From Enhydrobacter aerosaccus (GTDB taxonomy: Bacteria; Pseudomonadota; Alphaproteobacteria; Reyranellales; Reyranellaceae), in the NCBI RefSeq assembly GCF_900167455.1, contig NZ_FUWJ01000010.1:1-64000 (forward strand): 64,000 nucleotides of DNA, written 5' to 3'. The notes under the pieces were generated by a model that saw only the letters and a list, made by a program, of their open reading frames with translations, did no database searches and had not been told where the DNA came from. Position 1 is the stretch's first letter. Each line of letters opens with the position of its first letter. A program made the translations under genes and the position numbers. This document shows positions 51,809 to 61,088 of this stretch, one piece after another.

Positions 51809-52189
51809 TCAATGCAGCGTGCTGAGATAGGAGATGATCTCCTTGCGCTCCTCGGCCTTCTTCACGCCGGCATAGGCCATCTTGTTGCCGGGAACGAATT
51901 TCTTCGGATCGGTCAGGTACTGATCGATCGAATCCGCGTTCCACGTGATGTTCGACTCTTTCATCGCCGAAGAATAATTGAAGCCGGCCTCGGTACCGGC
52001 CTTGCGGCCGACAACGCCGAACAGGGACGGGCCGATCTTGTTCTTCCCGGCCTCGCTCGTGTGACAGGTGAAGCAAACGCGCTTGAACAGCTTCTCGCCT
52101 TCCTCGGCCTCGTGCTTGTCCTGGGCGAAGGCTGCGGGAGTCGATGCAAGGACGAGCAACGCCAGCATCATACCTGTTCTCAGTCGCAT
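51809..52189 (-). CDS. Class I cytochrome c (c2/c550-like)
   Basis: A 126-residue periplasmic c-type cytochrome with a signal peptide ending near PAAFAQ. The haem site is CFTCH (residues 39-43), and GNKMAYAG near residue 102 supplies the distal Met. It is the usual size of cytochrome c2/c550, a possible electron donor to NosZ. The ATG overlaps the stop of the ferritin-like gene (TAATG), with AGGAGA as ribosome-binding site, so the two are co-translated. Confidence 0.9.
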   Translation of the reverse strand: MRLRTGMMLALLVLASTPAAFAQDKHEAEEGEKLFKRVCFTCHTSEAGKNKIGPSLFGVVGRKAGTEAGFNYSSAMKESNITWNADSIDQYLTDPKKFVPGNKMAYAGVKKAEERKEIISYLSTLH

Positions 52190-53124
52190 TATCTTTCTCC
52201 TCGGTCCGCCTTCGTTTCACTTACGCCACCCAAGGCCCCTTGCGCATAAGACAGACGCTGCAACGCCTGGCGCTGGAAGTCCTGCGCCGCCGCCAGCACC
52301 CGTTCGTCCTGGGTCCGTTCGGCGGTCTCCGCATACTGATCGAAGGCATATTCCAGCAAACGGAGACCATCGCGGATAGTTTCCGCGGACGGTGTATCGA
52401 AGATGGCAATTGGACGCAGAGCGCCTCTGTCGACGGCCTCGCGCGCGCAGTGCTCTTCGCTGCGCGCCGCTTCTTCGAAGATAGTCGCCTCGAACTGCCG
52501 ACCTTGTTGCGCCAGCTGCTTCGATAGGTCGCGATGGGCTCTGGCGGCCGCGCTCTCGATTGCCGACACATACGCCAGAAAGACACCCAGATCGCGGGCT
52601 TCGACGGCTTCAGCCCGCGGATGAGTTCGCCACGCCTTGCGTCGTTCGCGACGCAGCAAGGCGGCATGGTCCAGTTCGTCCTTCGCCAGCTCCTCCGCTG
52701 CTTCGCGAATGCCCCGGTCCTGCGCATGGGCAGCCAGATATGCATAAAAGGCGAAGGCGCGGTCCTCGTTGCGAACGGCAATGGCGAGCGCCGAGTACGG
52801 TGTAAGCAGATAAGAGCGTCCCTCCTCTTCCTGGAAGCCCTCGGGGAGATCCCAGCCAACGGCCACACCCTCGGGCAAGCGGCCGCCAATGCTTTGCGAA
52901 CGCTCGCGGATCTGCGCCGCATGCTTGTCCTCGATGCCGGCAAGAAAGGTGAACAGCTCGAATAGCGACCGTTCGCCTTGCAGGCGCATCCGCTCCCCAA
53001 TCTGACAGTAGCGGCGTCCCGCCTCCTCCTCCATTGCAACTGCGATCGCCATCAGAGCGTTAACAGACTCGACCTTGATATTGGGTTCAGCTCTTAATAT
53101 CGTTGCACGATATGTTCGGTCCAC
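52189..53124 (-). CDS. Ferritin-like/rubrerythrin-type protein, coupled to cytochrome c
   Basis: A 311-residue protein from a GTG start at 53124. Two four-helix-bundle-like halves: the first has MEEEAGRRYCQIGER and GIEDKHAAQIRER, with Glu and His in the right order for a diiron site, then NEDRAFAFYAYLA and KDELDHAALLRRE; the second half contains FEEAARSEEHCARE. No rubredoxin domain is present. It may bind iron or detoxify peroxide or NO. It lies divergently next to nosR and upstream of the cytochrome gene. Confidence 0.78.
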   Translation of the reverse strand: MDRTYRATILRAEPNIKVESVNALMAIAVAMEEEAGRRYCQIGERMRLQGERSLFELFTFLAGIEDKHAAQIRERSQSIGGRLPEGVAVGWDLPEGFQEEEGRSYLLTPYSALAIAVRNEDRAFAFYAYLAAHAQDRGIREAAEELAKDELDHAALLRRERRKAWRTHPRAEAVEARDLGVFLAYVSAIESAAARAHRDLSKQLAQQGRQFEATIFEEAARSEEHCAREAVDRGALRPIAIFDTPSAETIRDGLRLLEYAFDQYAETAERTQDERVLAAAQDFQRQALQRLSYAQGALGGVSETKADRGER

Positions 53125-53263
53125 GTCCGAACTCCCTGATCTTCGTGAGGTTATCGCGACTCGTCGTCTCTATGCTTGGTTTGACATGATGGAATCACAG
53201 AGCAACGCTACGCATCGAGACTAAGAACACGACACGAGCCTTCGTCAACTATCGCAGGTGCCG

Positions 53264-55489
53264 ATGCGTGCGCTCAAGATCGACACGGCTGTCGCCGCTC
53301 TTCTTGCCTTGTTGGCATGCTGCGTTTGTCTTTGTCCGCCAGCAAAGGCGCAGTCATCGCATCTGGCCCAGTATCTCCAGTCGGCGCCTCTCGCGGATAT
53401 CTTTCCGGGTGCCGACCATCTTGGCCCGATAGAGGGCAAACTTCCCGCCACGGCGGCCTATAACGGATCGACGCTGCTGGGTTATGTCTTTCTCAACGCC
53501 GATATCGTCAATGCGACGGGCTATTCGGGACGACCGATCAATATCGTCATCGGCATCGACCTGTCGGGAAAGATCGTCGGCGCCAAGCTGGTCGAACACC
53601 ATGAGCCCATCGTTCTCATCGGCATCCCGGTGCAGAAGGTCGAGAACTTCATCCATGGCTATGTCGGGCTGAATTTCCTCCAGATGCCTTCCGTCACCAG
53701 CGGCGGGCCGCCGGTCGATATCGTGAGCGGCGCCACTGTGACGATGATGGTGATCGGCGACACCATCACCAAGTCCTCCATCCAGATCGCGCGATCGCGC
53801 GGACTGGGCAATGCCGCGACGGCAAGAGAACCGGCTACTCCCAGCGTCATCAAGAAGGTCGACCCGAACAAGGGCGGCGCGGAGGATTGGAATGTGCTGC
53901 TGGGCGATGGATCGGTCCGGCGACTGGCTGTCAGTGTCGGCGAAATCAACGAGGCCTTCGCCCACTCCGGGAATGCCAAGGCAGCGGATTATCCGCAGGA
54001 GGGCGCGGCGGACGACAGCTTCGTCGACCTTTATGTCGCGGAAGCAAGCGTTCCCGCGATCGGGCGAAGCTTGCTCGGCGACAGCGAATACGAGCAGCTG
54101 CGGCAGCGCCTGTCACCCGGCCAGCAGGCCATCCTCGTGGCCGGCAACGGCATCTACTCGTTCAAGGGCTCGGGCTATGTGCGCGGCGGCATCTTCGACC
54201 GCATCGAACTGGTCCAGGGCGAAAACATCATTCGCTTTCGCGATCGAAATCACAGACGCATCGGCGATATCGCCGCAGCCGGCGCACCGGACTTCCGCGA
54301 GATCGGGATCTTCGCGATCCCGCATCGGGAGACCTTCGATCCAGCGCAGCCCTGGCGCCTCAAGCTCCTGGTCCAGCGCACCATGGGGGCGCGCGACAAG
54401 GCGTTCCTGACCTACGACGTCGCCTATACGCTGCCCGATAAGTATCTCAGCATCGAAACGCCCGCCGCAGCCATCCCGGCCGCCGCGCCAATGCCCTCCA
54501 CCAATGCGACCGGCACGACGCCTGCCAAGGCGGAGCAGACCGATCGCCTCGACGAGGCGCTGTGGCTCCGCATGTGGCGCGGTCGCATTCCCGAGATCGC
54601 GACGCTCCTGGTCGCGCTGGCGGCGCTCACCGGCATCTTCTTCTTTCAGGACGCACTGGTGCGGCGGCCGGTCCTTTACGATCGGGTGCGGCTGGGCTTC
54701 CTCGTCTTCACCCTGGTGTGGATCGGCTGGTACGCGCAGGCACAGCTTTCCGTCGTCAACGTGCTGACCTTCGCCAACGCCCTGCGAACCGACTTCCGTT
54801 GGGATTATTTCCTGATGGACCCACTGATCTTCATCCTGTGGGCAGCCGTTGCGGCCTCGCTGCTGTTCTGGGGCCGCGGGGCCTTCTGCGGCTGGCTCTG
54901 TCCGTTCGGCGCGCTCCAGGAGTTGCTCAACCGGCTGGCGCGCTTGCTGCGTATCCCGCAATACACGGTGCCGTTCGGCATCCATCAACGGCTGTGGCCG
55001 ATCAAGTACATCGTGTTCCTGGTTCTGTTCGGCCTGTCGCTCTACTCGCTATCGCTCAGCGAGCAGGCTTCCGAGGTCGAACCCTTCAAGACGGCGATCG
55101 TGCTGCGCTTCGCACGCGACTGGCCGTTCGTGCTGTTCGCGGTCGTGCTGCTCACGGCCGGTCTCTTCATCGAGCGCTTCTTCTGCCGCTATCTCTGCCC
55201 TCTCGGCGCCGCGCTCGCCATCCCCGCCAGGCTGCGCATGTTCGACTGGCTGCGGCGCTATCGTGAATGCGGCAATCCGTGCCAGCGCTGCGCCCACGAG
55301 TGCCCGGTGCAGTCGATCCATCCGGAAGGGAACATCAATCCCAACGAATGCATCCAGTGCCTGCACTGCCAGATGCTTTACCACCACGCCTACAAGTGCC
55401 CGGTCGTGATCCAGAGACGCCTGCGACGCGAAAAGCGGCTGGCGATCACCAGTCCGAGCATGCGCGGCTCCTCTCCTTCCGTGAGGTGA
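53264..55489 (+). CDS. nosR: NosR, membrane iron-sulfur flavoprotein for nitrous oxide respiration
   Basis: A 741-residue protein needed for NosZ activity. A signal segment is followed by a periplasmic FMN-binding domain, in which VSGATVTMMV contains the probable flavinylated Thr. The membrane part has about five or six segments with C-terminal cysteine motifs CGWLCPFGALQELL and CRYLCPLGAAL. Two 4Fe-4S motifs follow (CQRCAHECPVQS, then CIQCLHCQMLYHHAYKCP). The start ATG at 53264 follows CAGG; a GTG six bases earlier is an alternative. It is the first gene of the nos run. Confidence 0.95.
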   Translation: MRALKIDTAVAALLALLACCVCLCPPAKAQSSHLAQYLQSAPLADIFPGADHLGPIEGKLPATAAYNGSTLLGYVFLNADIVNATGYSGRPINIVIGIDLSGKIVGAKLVEHHEPIVLIGIPVQKVENFIHGYVGLNFLQMPSVTSGGPPVDIVSGATVTMMVIGDTITKSSIQIARSRGLGNAATAREPATPSVIKKVDPNKGGAEDWNVLLGDGSVRRLAVSVGEINEAFAHSGNAKAADYPQEGAADDSFVDLYVAEASVPAIGRSLLGDSEYEQLRQRLSPGQQAILVAGNGIYSFKGSGYVRGGIFDRIELVQGENIIRFRDRNHRRIGDIAAAGAPDFREIGIFAIPHRETFDPAQPWRLKLLVQRTMGARDKAFLTYDVAYTLPDKYLSIETPAAAIPAAAPMPSTNATGTTPAKAEQTDRLDEALWLRMWRGRIPEIATLLVALAALTGIFFFQDALVRRPVLYDRVRLGFLVFTLVWIGWYAQAQLSVVNVLTFANALRTDFRWDYFLMDPLIFILWAAVAASLLFWGRGAFCGWLCPFGALQELLNRLARLLRIPQYTVPFGIHQRLWPIKYIVFLVLFGLSLYSLSLSEQASEVEPFKTAIVLRFARDWPFVLFAVVLLTAGLFIERFFCRYLCPLGAALAIPARLRMFDWLRRYRECGNPCQRCAHECPVQSIHPEGNINPNECIQCLHCQMLYHHAYKCPVVIQRRLRREKRLAITSPSMRGSSPSVR

Positions 55490-55530
55490 CGCGGATTCCC
55501 ACGCCCGACTAGACACTGGAGGAGAACGCG

Positions 55531-57501
55531 ATGACCAAGGGTAAGGACGATACCGGGCATCCGGAGACCGGCAGCGACACGTCATCTTCCGGCGTGAAGC
55601 GCAGGACGCTCATAGGCCATACCGCGAAAGCGGCCGCCCTGGCCGGCGCGACAGGTGCCGCCGGCGGAGCGGGACTGGCGGCCTTCACGCGACAGGCGCT
55701 GGGCCAGCAGCGACAGCAGCAGGGAGGTCGCCCACAGACCAACGAGGTGCGGCCGGGCGATCTCGACGAATATGTCGGCTTCTCCTCCAGCGGCCAGACC
55801 GGCGAAGTGCGCATCATCGCCATCCCGTCGATGCGCGAGCTGATGCGCATCCCGGTCTTCAACCGCTGCAGCGCCACGGGCTGGGGCCTGACCAATGAGA
55901 GCCGAAAGATCCTGACAGAAGGGCTGCTGCCCGAGACCCGGGACTTCCTGAAGACACGGGGCGGCATCTACCTCAACGGCGACGCGCATCATCCGCACAT
56001 GTCCTTCACCGACGGGACCTACGACGGCCGCTACGTGTTCATCAACGACAAGGCGAACTGCCGGGTCGCGCGCATCCGCTGCGACATCATGAAGTGCGAC
56101 AAGATCATCGAGGTGCCGAACGCCTCGGACATCCACGGCATGCGCCCGCAGAAATTCCCGCGCACCGGCTACATCTTCGCCAACAGCGAACACATCATCC
56201 CGATCCCCAACGACGGCAAGGTTCTCGACGACCCCAAGAACTACTGGTCGGTGTTCACGGCCATCGACGGCGACACGATGAAGGTGGCGTGGCAGGTGCT
56301 GGTGGACGGCAATCTCGACAACTGTGATGCCGACTACCAGGGCAAATACGCCTTCTCCACCTGCTACAATTCCGAGAAGGCCGTCACCACGGCCGAGATG
56401 ACATCGGCCGAGCAGGACTGGGTGGTGATCTTCAACATTGCCCGCATCGAGCAGGCGGTGAAGGACAAGGATTACAAGGAGATGCAGGGCGTGCCGGTCG
56501 TGGACGGTCGCCACGGCTCAAAATACACCCGCTACGTCCCGATCTCTAACAATCCGCACGGCTGCAACACGGCGCCCGACGGCATCCATGTCGCGATCGC
56601 CGGCAAGCTGTCGCCGACCGTCAGCCTGCTCGACGTGCGCAAGTTCGACGATCTCTTCAACGACAAGATCAAGCCGCGGGATGTCGTCGTGGCCGAACCC
56701 GAAGTCGGCCTCGGGCCGCTCCACACTGCTTTCGACGGCAAGGGCAACGCCTACACCACGACCTTCATCGACAGCCAGATGGTGAAGTGGGACATGGAAA
56801 AGGCCAAACGGGCCTTCAAGGGCGAGAAGATCGACCCCATCCTCCAGAAGCTGGATGTCCACTACCAGCCCGGCCACGACCACACCAGCATGGGCGAGAC
56901 CAAGGAGGCGGATGGCCGCTGGCTGATCTCGCTGAACAAGTTCTCCAAGGACCGGTTCCTCAATGTCGGGCCGCTGAAGCCGGAGAACGACCAGCTGATC
57001 GACATCTCCGGCAAGGAGATGAAGCTCGTGCACGATGGACCGAGCTTCGCCGAGCCGCATGACATCTGCATCATGCATCGCTCCAAGATCAATCCGATCA
57101 GCATCTACAAGCGCAACGACCCCATGTGGGCGGACGCCACCGCACAGGCGGCGAAGGACGGCGTCAAGCTCGAGGAGGCCGCGAACGTCATCCGCGACGG
57201 CAACAAGGTGCGCGTCTACATGCACTCGATCGCGCCCAACTACAGCCTCGAGAAGTTCACCGTGAAGCAGGGCGACGAGGTCACGGTCTACGTGACCAAC
57301 ATGGACGACGTCGAGGATCTCACCCACGGCTTCACCATCGTGGGTTACGGCATCGCCATGGAGATCGGCCCGCAGGCCACGGCTTCGGTGACCTTCACCG
57401 CCGACCGGCCCGGCGTGCATTGGTGGTACTGCCAGTGGTTCTGCCATGCGCTGCACATGGAGATGTCGGGACGCATGCTGGTCGAGCCCAAAGCCGCCTG
57501 A
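55531..57501 (+). CDS. nosZ: Nitrous-oxide reductase (clade I, Tat-exported)
   Basis: A 656-residue periplasmic copper enzyme that reduces N2O to N2. The N-terminus VKRRTLIGHTAKAAALAG is a twin-arginine signal, the mark of clade I. CuZ histidines are seen in DAHHPHMSFTDG, IHGMRPQKFP, NPHGCNTAPDG, HTAFDGKGN, HYQPGHDHTSMG and AEPHDICIM. The CuA site is in WYCQWFCHALHMEMSGRM (two Cys, His, Met) near residues 630-648. All these residues are intact. It is followed at once by nosD. Confidence 0.98.
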   Translation: MTKGKDDTGHPETGSDTSSSGVKRRTLIGHTAKAAALAGATGAAGGAGLAAFTRQALGQQRQQQGGRPQTNEVRPGDLDEYVGFSSSGQTGEVRIIAIPSMRELMRIPVFNRCSATGWGLTNESRKILTEGLLPETRDFLKTRGGIYLNGDAHHPHMSFTDGTYDGRYVFINDKANCRVARIRCDIMKCDKIIEVPNASDIHGMRPQKFPRTGYIFANSEHIIPIPNDGKVLDDPKNYWSVFTAIDGDTMKVAWQVLVDGNLDNCDADYQGKYAFSTCYNSEKAVTTAEMTSAEQDWVVIFNIARIEQAVKDKDYKEMQGVPVVDGRHGSKYTRYVPISNNPHGCNTAPDGIHVAIAGKLSPTVSLLDVRKFDDLFNDKIKPRDVVVAEPEVGLGPLHTAFDGKGNAYTTTFIDSQMVKWDMEKAKRAFKGEKIDPILQKLDVHYQPGHDHTSMGETKEADGRWLISLNKFSKDRFLNVGPLKPENDQLIDISGKEMKLVHDGPSFAEPHDICIMHRSKINPISIYKRNDPMWADATAQAAKDGVKLEEAANVIRDGNKVRVYMHSIAPNYSLEKFTVKQGDEVTVYVTNMDDVEDLTHGFTIVGYGIAMEIGPQATASVTFTADRPGVHWWYCQWFCHALHMEMSGRMLVEPKAA

Positions 57502-57521
57502 TGGACGATGGACAGGGACGC

Positions 57522-58820
57522 ATGCCTTCGCGATGCCTGTTCAGCGCTGCTGCCGGCCTCACGGCGCTTCTCCTGACCGTTGCCGCGCATGCGGCAACGG
57601 TGGAGGTGCCGGTAGGCAGCGACCTGCAACAGGCTATCGACGGCGCCAATGCCGGCGACACTCTCGTTCTGGCGCCCGGCGTGCATGATGGCCCTGTCAC
57701 CATCGACAAGCCGCTGACTCTCGAAGGGCGCGGCGGCGCGGTCATCGATGCCCATGGCCGGGGCCGCACGGTCGACGTGAAGGCCGCCGACGTCACCTTG
57801 CGCGGCCTCTCCCTGCGCGGCTCGGGCCATGATCTTTCCAAGATGGAGGGCGCGGTATTCCTCAGCCGCACGGCCACCCGGGGCCGAGTGGAGGACAACG
57901 ATATCGAGGGCAACCTGACCGGGGTCTACGTCCATGGCGCCCACGACGCGATCGTGCGCGGCAACCGCATCGTCGGCCGCACGGACCTGCGCCTCAACGA
58001 AGCGGGCAACGGAGTCTATGTCTGGAACGCGCCCGGGGCCCAAGTGCTCGACAACGACATTTCCGGCGGACGTGACGGCATCTTCACGGTCACGAGCCGC
58101 CAGAACCTGTTCAAGGGCAACCGCCTGCACAGCGTGCGCTTCGCGGTCCATTACATGTACACCAACGACAGCGAGGTCAGCGACAACGTCTCGATCGGCA
58201 ATCATGCCGGCTATGTCCTGATGTATTCCGACCACATCCGCGTCTTCGACAACGTCTCGGTCGGCGATCGCGACCACGGCATCCTGCTCAACTACGAGAA
58301 CGATTCGGATATCGAAGGCAACGCCGTCCTCGACGGCGCCGCCAAATGTGTCTTCATCTACAACGCCAACAAGAACATCTTCCGCCGCAACCGCTTCGAG
58401 GGCTGCAGGATCGGCATCCACTTCACCGCCGGCTCCGAGCGCAACCGGATCTCGCAGAATGCCTTCGTCAACAATCAGACGCAGGTCTTCTATGTCGGGA
58501 CGCGCTTCCTCGACTGGGCGGAGAACGGGCGAGGGAACTACTGGAGCGACAATCCGGCCTTCGATCTCAATGGCGACGGCATCGCCGACGCGCCCTACCG
58601 CCCGAACGATCTCGTCGACCAGATCGTCTGGCGCTATCCCGCCGCGAAGCTCCTGATCAACAGCCCGGCAACGCAGGTGGTGCGCTGGGCGCAGTCGCAG
58701 TTCCCAGCCCTGCATCCCGGTGGCGTGATCGACAGCGCGCCCCTGATGCAGCCTCCCGCCATTCCCGCGGCCGCTGCGGCAAAGGCCGATCTTGCCGAAC
58801 CAAGGGGACCGTGGCGATGA
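57522..58820 (+). CDS. nosD: NosD, periplasmic copper-maturation protein
   Basis: A 432-residue right-handed beta-helix protein with many G-N-x-I repeats (for example EDNDIEGNLTGVYVHGAHDA). The signal is MPSRCLFSAAAGLTALLLTV ending AAHAA. An ATG at 57501, overlapping the nosZ stop, is in frame but lacks a ribosome-binding site; the ATG at 57522 has AGGGA. NosD, with NosF and NosY, delivers copper to NosZ. It overlaps nosF by ATGA. Confidence 0.94.
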   Translation: MPSRCLFSAAAGLTALLLTVAAHAATVEVPVGSDLQQAIDGANAGDTLVLAPGVHDGPVTIDKPLTLEGRGGAVIDAHGRGRTVDVKAADVTLRGLSLRGSGHDLSKMEGAVFLSRTATRGRVEDNDIEGNLTGVYVHGAHDAIVRGNRIVGRTDLRLNEAGNGVYVWNAPGAQVLDNDISGGRDGIFTVTSRQNLFKGNRLHSVRFAVHYMYTNDSEVSDNVSIGNHAGYVLMYSDHIRVFDNVSVGDRDHGILLNYENDSDIEGNAVLDGAAKCVFIYNANKNIFRRNRFEGCRIGIHFTAGSERNRISQNAFVNNQTQVFYVGTRFLDWAENGRGNYWSDNPAFDLNGDGIADAPYRPNDLVDQIVWRYPAAKLLINSPATQVVRWAQSQFPALHPGGVIDSAPLMQPPAIPAAAAAKADLAEPRGPWR

Positions 58821-59737
58821 GCACGGCGACTGTCAGCCTGCGCGGCATCACGAAGCGCTATGGCAACCGGCCCGCCGTCACGGATGTCGATCTCGTGCTT
58901 CTCCCGGGCGAGCGTATCGCCTTGGTCGGTCACAACGGCGCCGGCAAGAGCACGCTGATCAAGCTGATGCTCGGCCTGATCCGGACCAGCACTGGCCAGA
59001 TCGACGTGCTCGGCGCCGACATCACCCGGCACAAGGCTTCCGCCATCCGCGCTGACATCGGCTACCTGCCGGAGAATGTCGTCTTTCCGCCGGCCATGAC
59101 CGGCCGCGAGCTGCTGTCCTTCTATGCCCGCCTGAAGCGGCGCGACGTTGCCCAGAACCAGTCGCTGCTGGAGCGGGTCGGCCTGGTCGACGCGGCCGAC
59201 CAGCGCACCTCCACCTACTCCAAGGGCATGCGTCAGCGGCTGGGCTTGGCGCAGGCCCTGATCGGCAGGCCGCGGCTGCTGCTTCTCGACGAGCCAACCA
59301 CCGGGCTGGATCCAGCGCTGCGCCGGACCTTCTACGACATCATCGATGCCTGCGCGCAGGATGGCGCCACCGTACTGCTGTCCTCGCACGCCCTCGCCGA
59401 GCTCGAATCCCGCTCCGATCGGATCGTGGTGATGAATCGCGGGCTCAAGGTCGCGGACGGCACCCTTGCCGATCTGCGGGCACTCGCCCGCTGCCCGACC
59501 CGGATTCGCGCCGACTTCGGAACGGACAGCACGCTGCCCGCTGAGTCCCTCGGTAACCGTGCCGGCTGGCGCGCCGTAGGCGTCAACATCTACGAAATTG
59601 CCTGCGCCGAACCCGACAAGATGGCGCTCGTCCGCCGGCTGATGACCCTGCCGGCACAACCACGGGACATCGAGATCGTCCCACCGACTCTGGACGACAT
59701 CTACGCCCATTTCCTCGATCGAAAGGCTGCCGAATGA
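58817..59737 (+). CDS. nosF: NosF, ABC ATPase for NosZ maturation
   Basis: A 306-residue ATPase. Walker A GHNGAGKST, signature STYSKGMRQRLGLAQAL, Walker B LLLLDEPTTGLDP and switch HALAELESRSDRI are present. It powers the NosDFY copper/sulfur supply complex. It is linked to nosD and nosY by 4-nt overlaps. Confidence 0.95.
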   Translation: MSTATVSLRGITKRYGNRPAVTDVDLVLLPGERIALVGHNGAGKSTLIKLMLGLIRTSTGQIDVLGADITRHKASAIRADIGYLPENVVFPPAMTGRELLSFYARLKRRDVAQNQSLLERVGLVDAADQRTSTYSKGMRQRLGLAQALIGRPRLLLLDEPTTGLDPALRRTFYDIIDACAQDGATVLLSSHALAELESRSDRIVVMNRGLKVADGTLADLRALARCPTRIRADFGTDSTLPAESLGNRAGWRAVGVNIYEIACAEPDKMALVRRLMTLPAQPRDIEIVPPTLDDIYAHFLDRKAAE

Positions 59738-60564
59738 GCGCGGCGATCGTCATAGCCGGCCGCGAGATCCGCGACAGCCTGCGCAACCGTCGAGTCCTGG
59801 CAGCGACCGGTCTCATGGCCGCTCTGGCGCTGACCCTCACGCTGCTCGGCAGCGCGCCAACCGGCACGGTTGGCGTGAGCAAGCTCTCGGTCACGATCGT
59901 GAGCCTTGCGAGCCTGACGATCTTCCTCGTTCCGCTGATTGCCCTGCTGATCGCCCACGATGCTATCTCCGGCGAGATGGAGCGGGGCACGATGGCGCTG
60001 CTGCTGGCCCATCCGGTCCGCCGGATCGACGTCATCGGTGGGAAATTCGCCGGCCACGCGCTGGTCCTGGCGATCGCGGCCATCGTCGGCTACGGCACCG
60101 CGGCGCTCGCCCTGGCCGTGCTCGGCGACGAGGTCGAAATCGGGGCCTGGGCGGCATTCGCGACCATGGTCGGCACCAGCATCCTGCTGGGGCTCGTCTT
60201 CATCGCGCTGGGCTATCTCGTCAGCGCATCGGTACGTGATTCCCGCACGGCGGCCGCCGCCGCGATCGGCCTGTGGCTGTTCTTCGTGCTCATCTACGAC
60301 ATGGCCTTGCTCGGTGTTCTGGTGGCCGATCAGGGACGGACCCTGACGCCTGCCGCCCTGAATGCCCTTCTTCTCGCCAATCCTTCGGACGTGTTCCGAC
60401 TGATCAACCTGACCAGCGGGCCGGATGTCAGCCTCTATGCCGGTATGGCTGGAGTGGCCCATCGCTCCGGTGCAAGCGCGTCGATACTCATCAGCGTCCT
60501 GGTGGGATGGATTGCGATCCCGCTGCTGCTCGCATCCCTGGTCTTCATGCGGAGAGAGTTATGA
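59734..60564 (+). CDS. nosY: NosY, ABC permease for NosZ maturation
   Basis: A 276-residue inner-membrane protein with about six hydrophobic segments. SAAIVIAGREIRDSLRNRRV at the start and the loop DAISGEMERGTMALLLAHPV are typical of NosY. It forms the membrane part of the NosDFY complex. Overlaps nosF and nosL by four bases each. Confidence 0.94.
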   Translation: MSAAIVIAGREIRDSLRNRRVLAATGLMAALALTLTLLGSAPTGTVGVSKLSVTIVSLASLTIFLVPLIALLIAHDAISGEMERGTMALLLAHPVRRIDVIGGKFAGHALVLAIAAIVGYGTAALALAVLGDEVEIGAWAAFATMVGTSILLGLVFIALGYLVSASVRDSRTAAAAAIGLWLFFVLIYDMALLGVLVADQGRTLTPAALNALLLANPSDVFRLINLTSGPDVSLYAGMAGVAHRSGASASILISVLVGWIAIPLLLASLVFMRREL

Positions 60565-61088
60565 TCAGGATTGCCGCTCTTCTGGCCCTGGCTGTGGCGG
60601 GATTGCTGCCGAGCTGCGAGGACAAGTCCACGGCCGCCGCCCCTCCTCCTCACGAAGTCGATGGCGACGCGGTCGCGCAGTTCTGCAACATGAGCCTGAC
60701 CGAGCATTCGGGTCCCAAAGGACAGATCTTCGTCAAGGACGATCCGACGCCGTTCTGGTTCGCTTCGGTCCATGACCTGTTCGCCTTCGTCATGCTGGGC
60801 GATACGCCGAAGGCGATCACCGCGCTCTATGTCAACGACATGGCCAAGGCGAAGAACTGGGATCAGCCCGAGCCCGGCACCTGGATCGACGCCCGCCGCG
60901 CCTTCTATGTGATCGGGAGCAGCAAGCGCGGCGGCATGGGCGAACCCGAAGCCGTTCCCTTCTCGAACGAGGACGCCGCACAGCGATTTATCGCGCAGCA
61001 TGGCGGGCGGTTGGTGCGCTTCGACCAGATGCCTCGCGACTATGTCCTCGCCAGCGACACCTCCAGCCCATCGGAGCCACCGCAATGA
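60561..61088 (+). CDS. nosL: NosL, copper-chaperone lipoprotein
   Basis: A 175-residue outer-membrane lipoprotein. The lipobox is in LLPSCED, with Cys19 as acyl site. The copper-binding motif FCNMSLTEHSGPKGQIFVKD (Cys and Met) is followed by a domain with YVNDMAKAKNWDQPEPGTW. It hands Cu(I) to NosDFY. The start overlaps nosY and the stop overlaps nosX. Confidence 0.95.
   Translation: MIRIAALLALAVAGLLPSCEDKSTAAAPPPHEVDGDAVAQFCNMSLTEHSGPKGQIFVKDDPTPFWFASVHDLFAFVMLGDTPKAITALYVNDMAKAKNWDQPEPGTWIDARRAFYVIGSSKRGGMGEPEAVPFSNEDAAQRFIAQHGGRLVRFDQMPRDYVLASDTSSPSEPPQ

Noticed and set aside
53181..53197. Possible FNR-type box (TTGACATGATGGAATCA) before nosR
   Set aside because: The right half differs from ATCAA at two or more positions, so it is not a reliable site.
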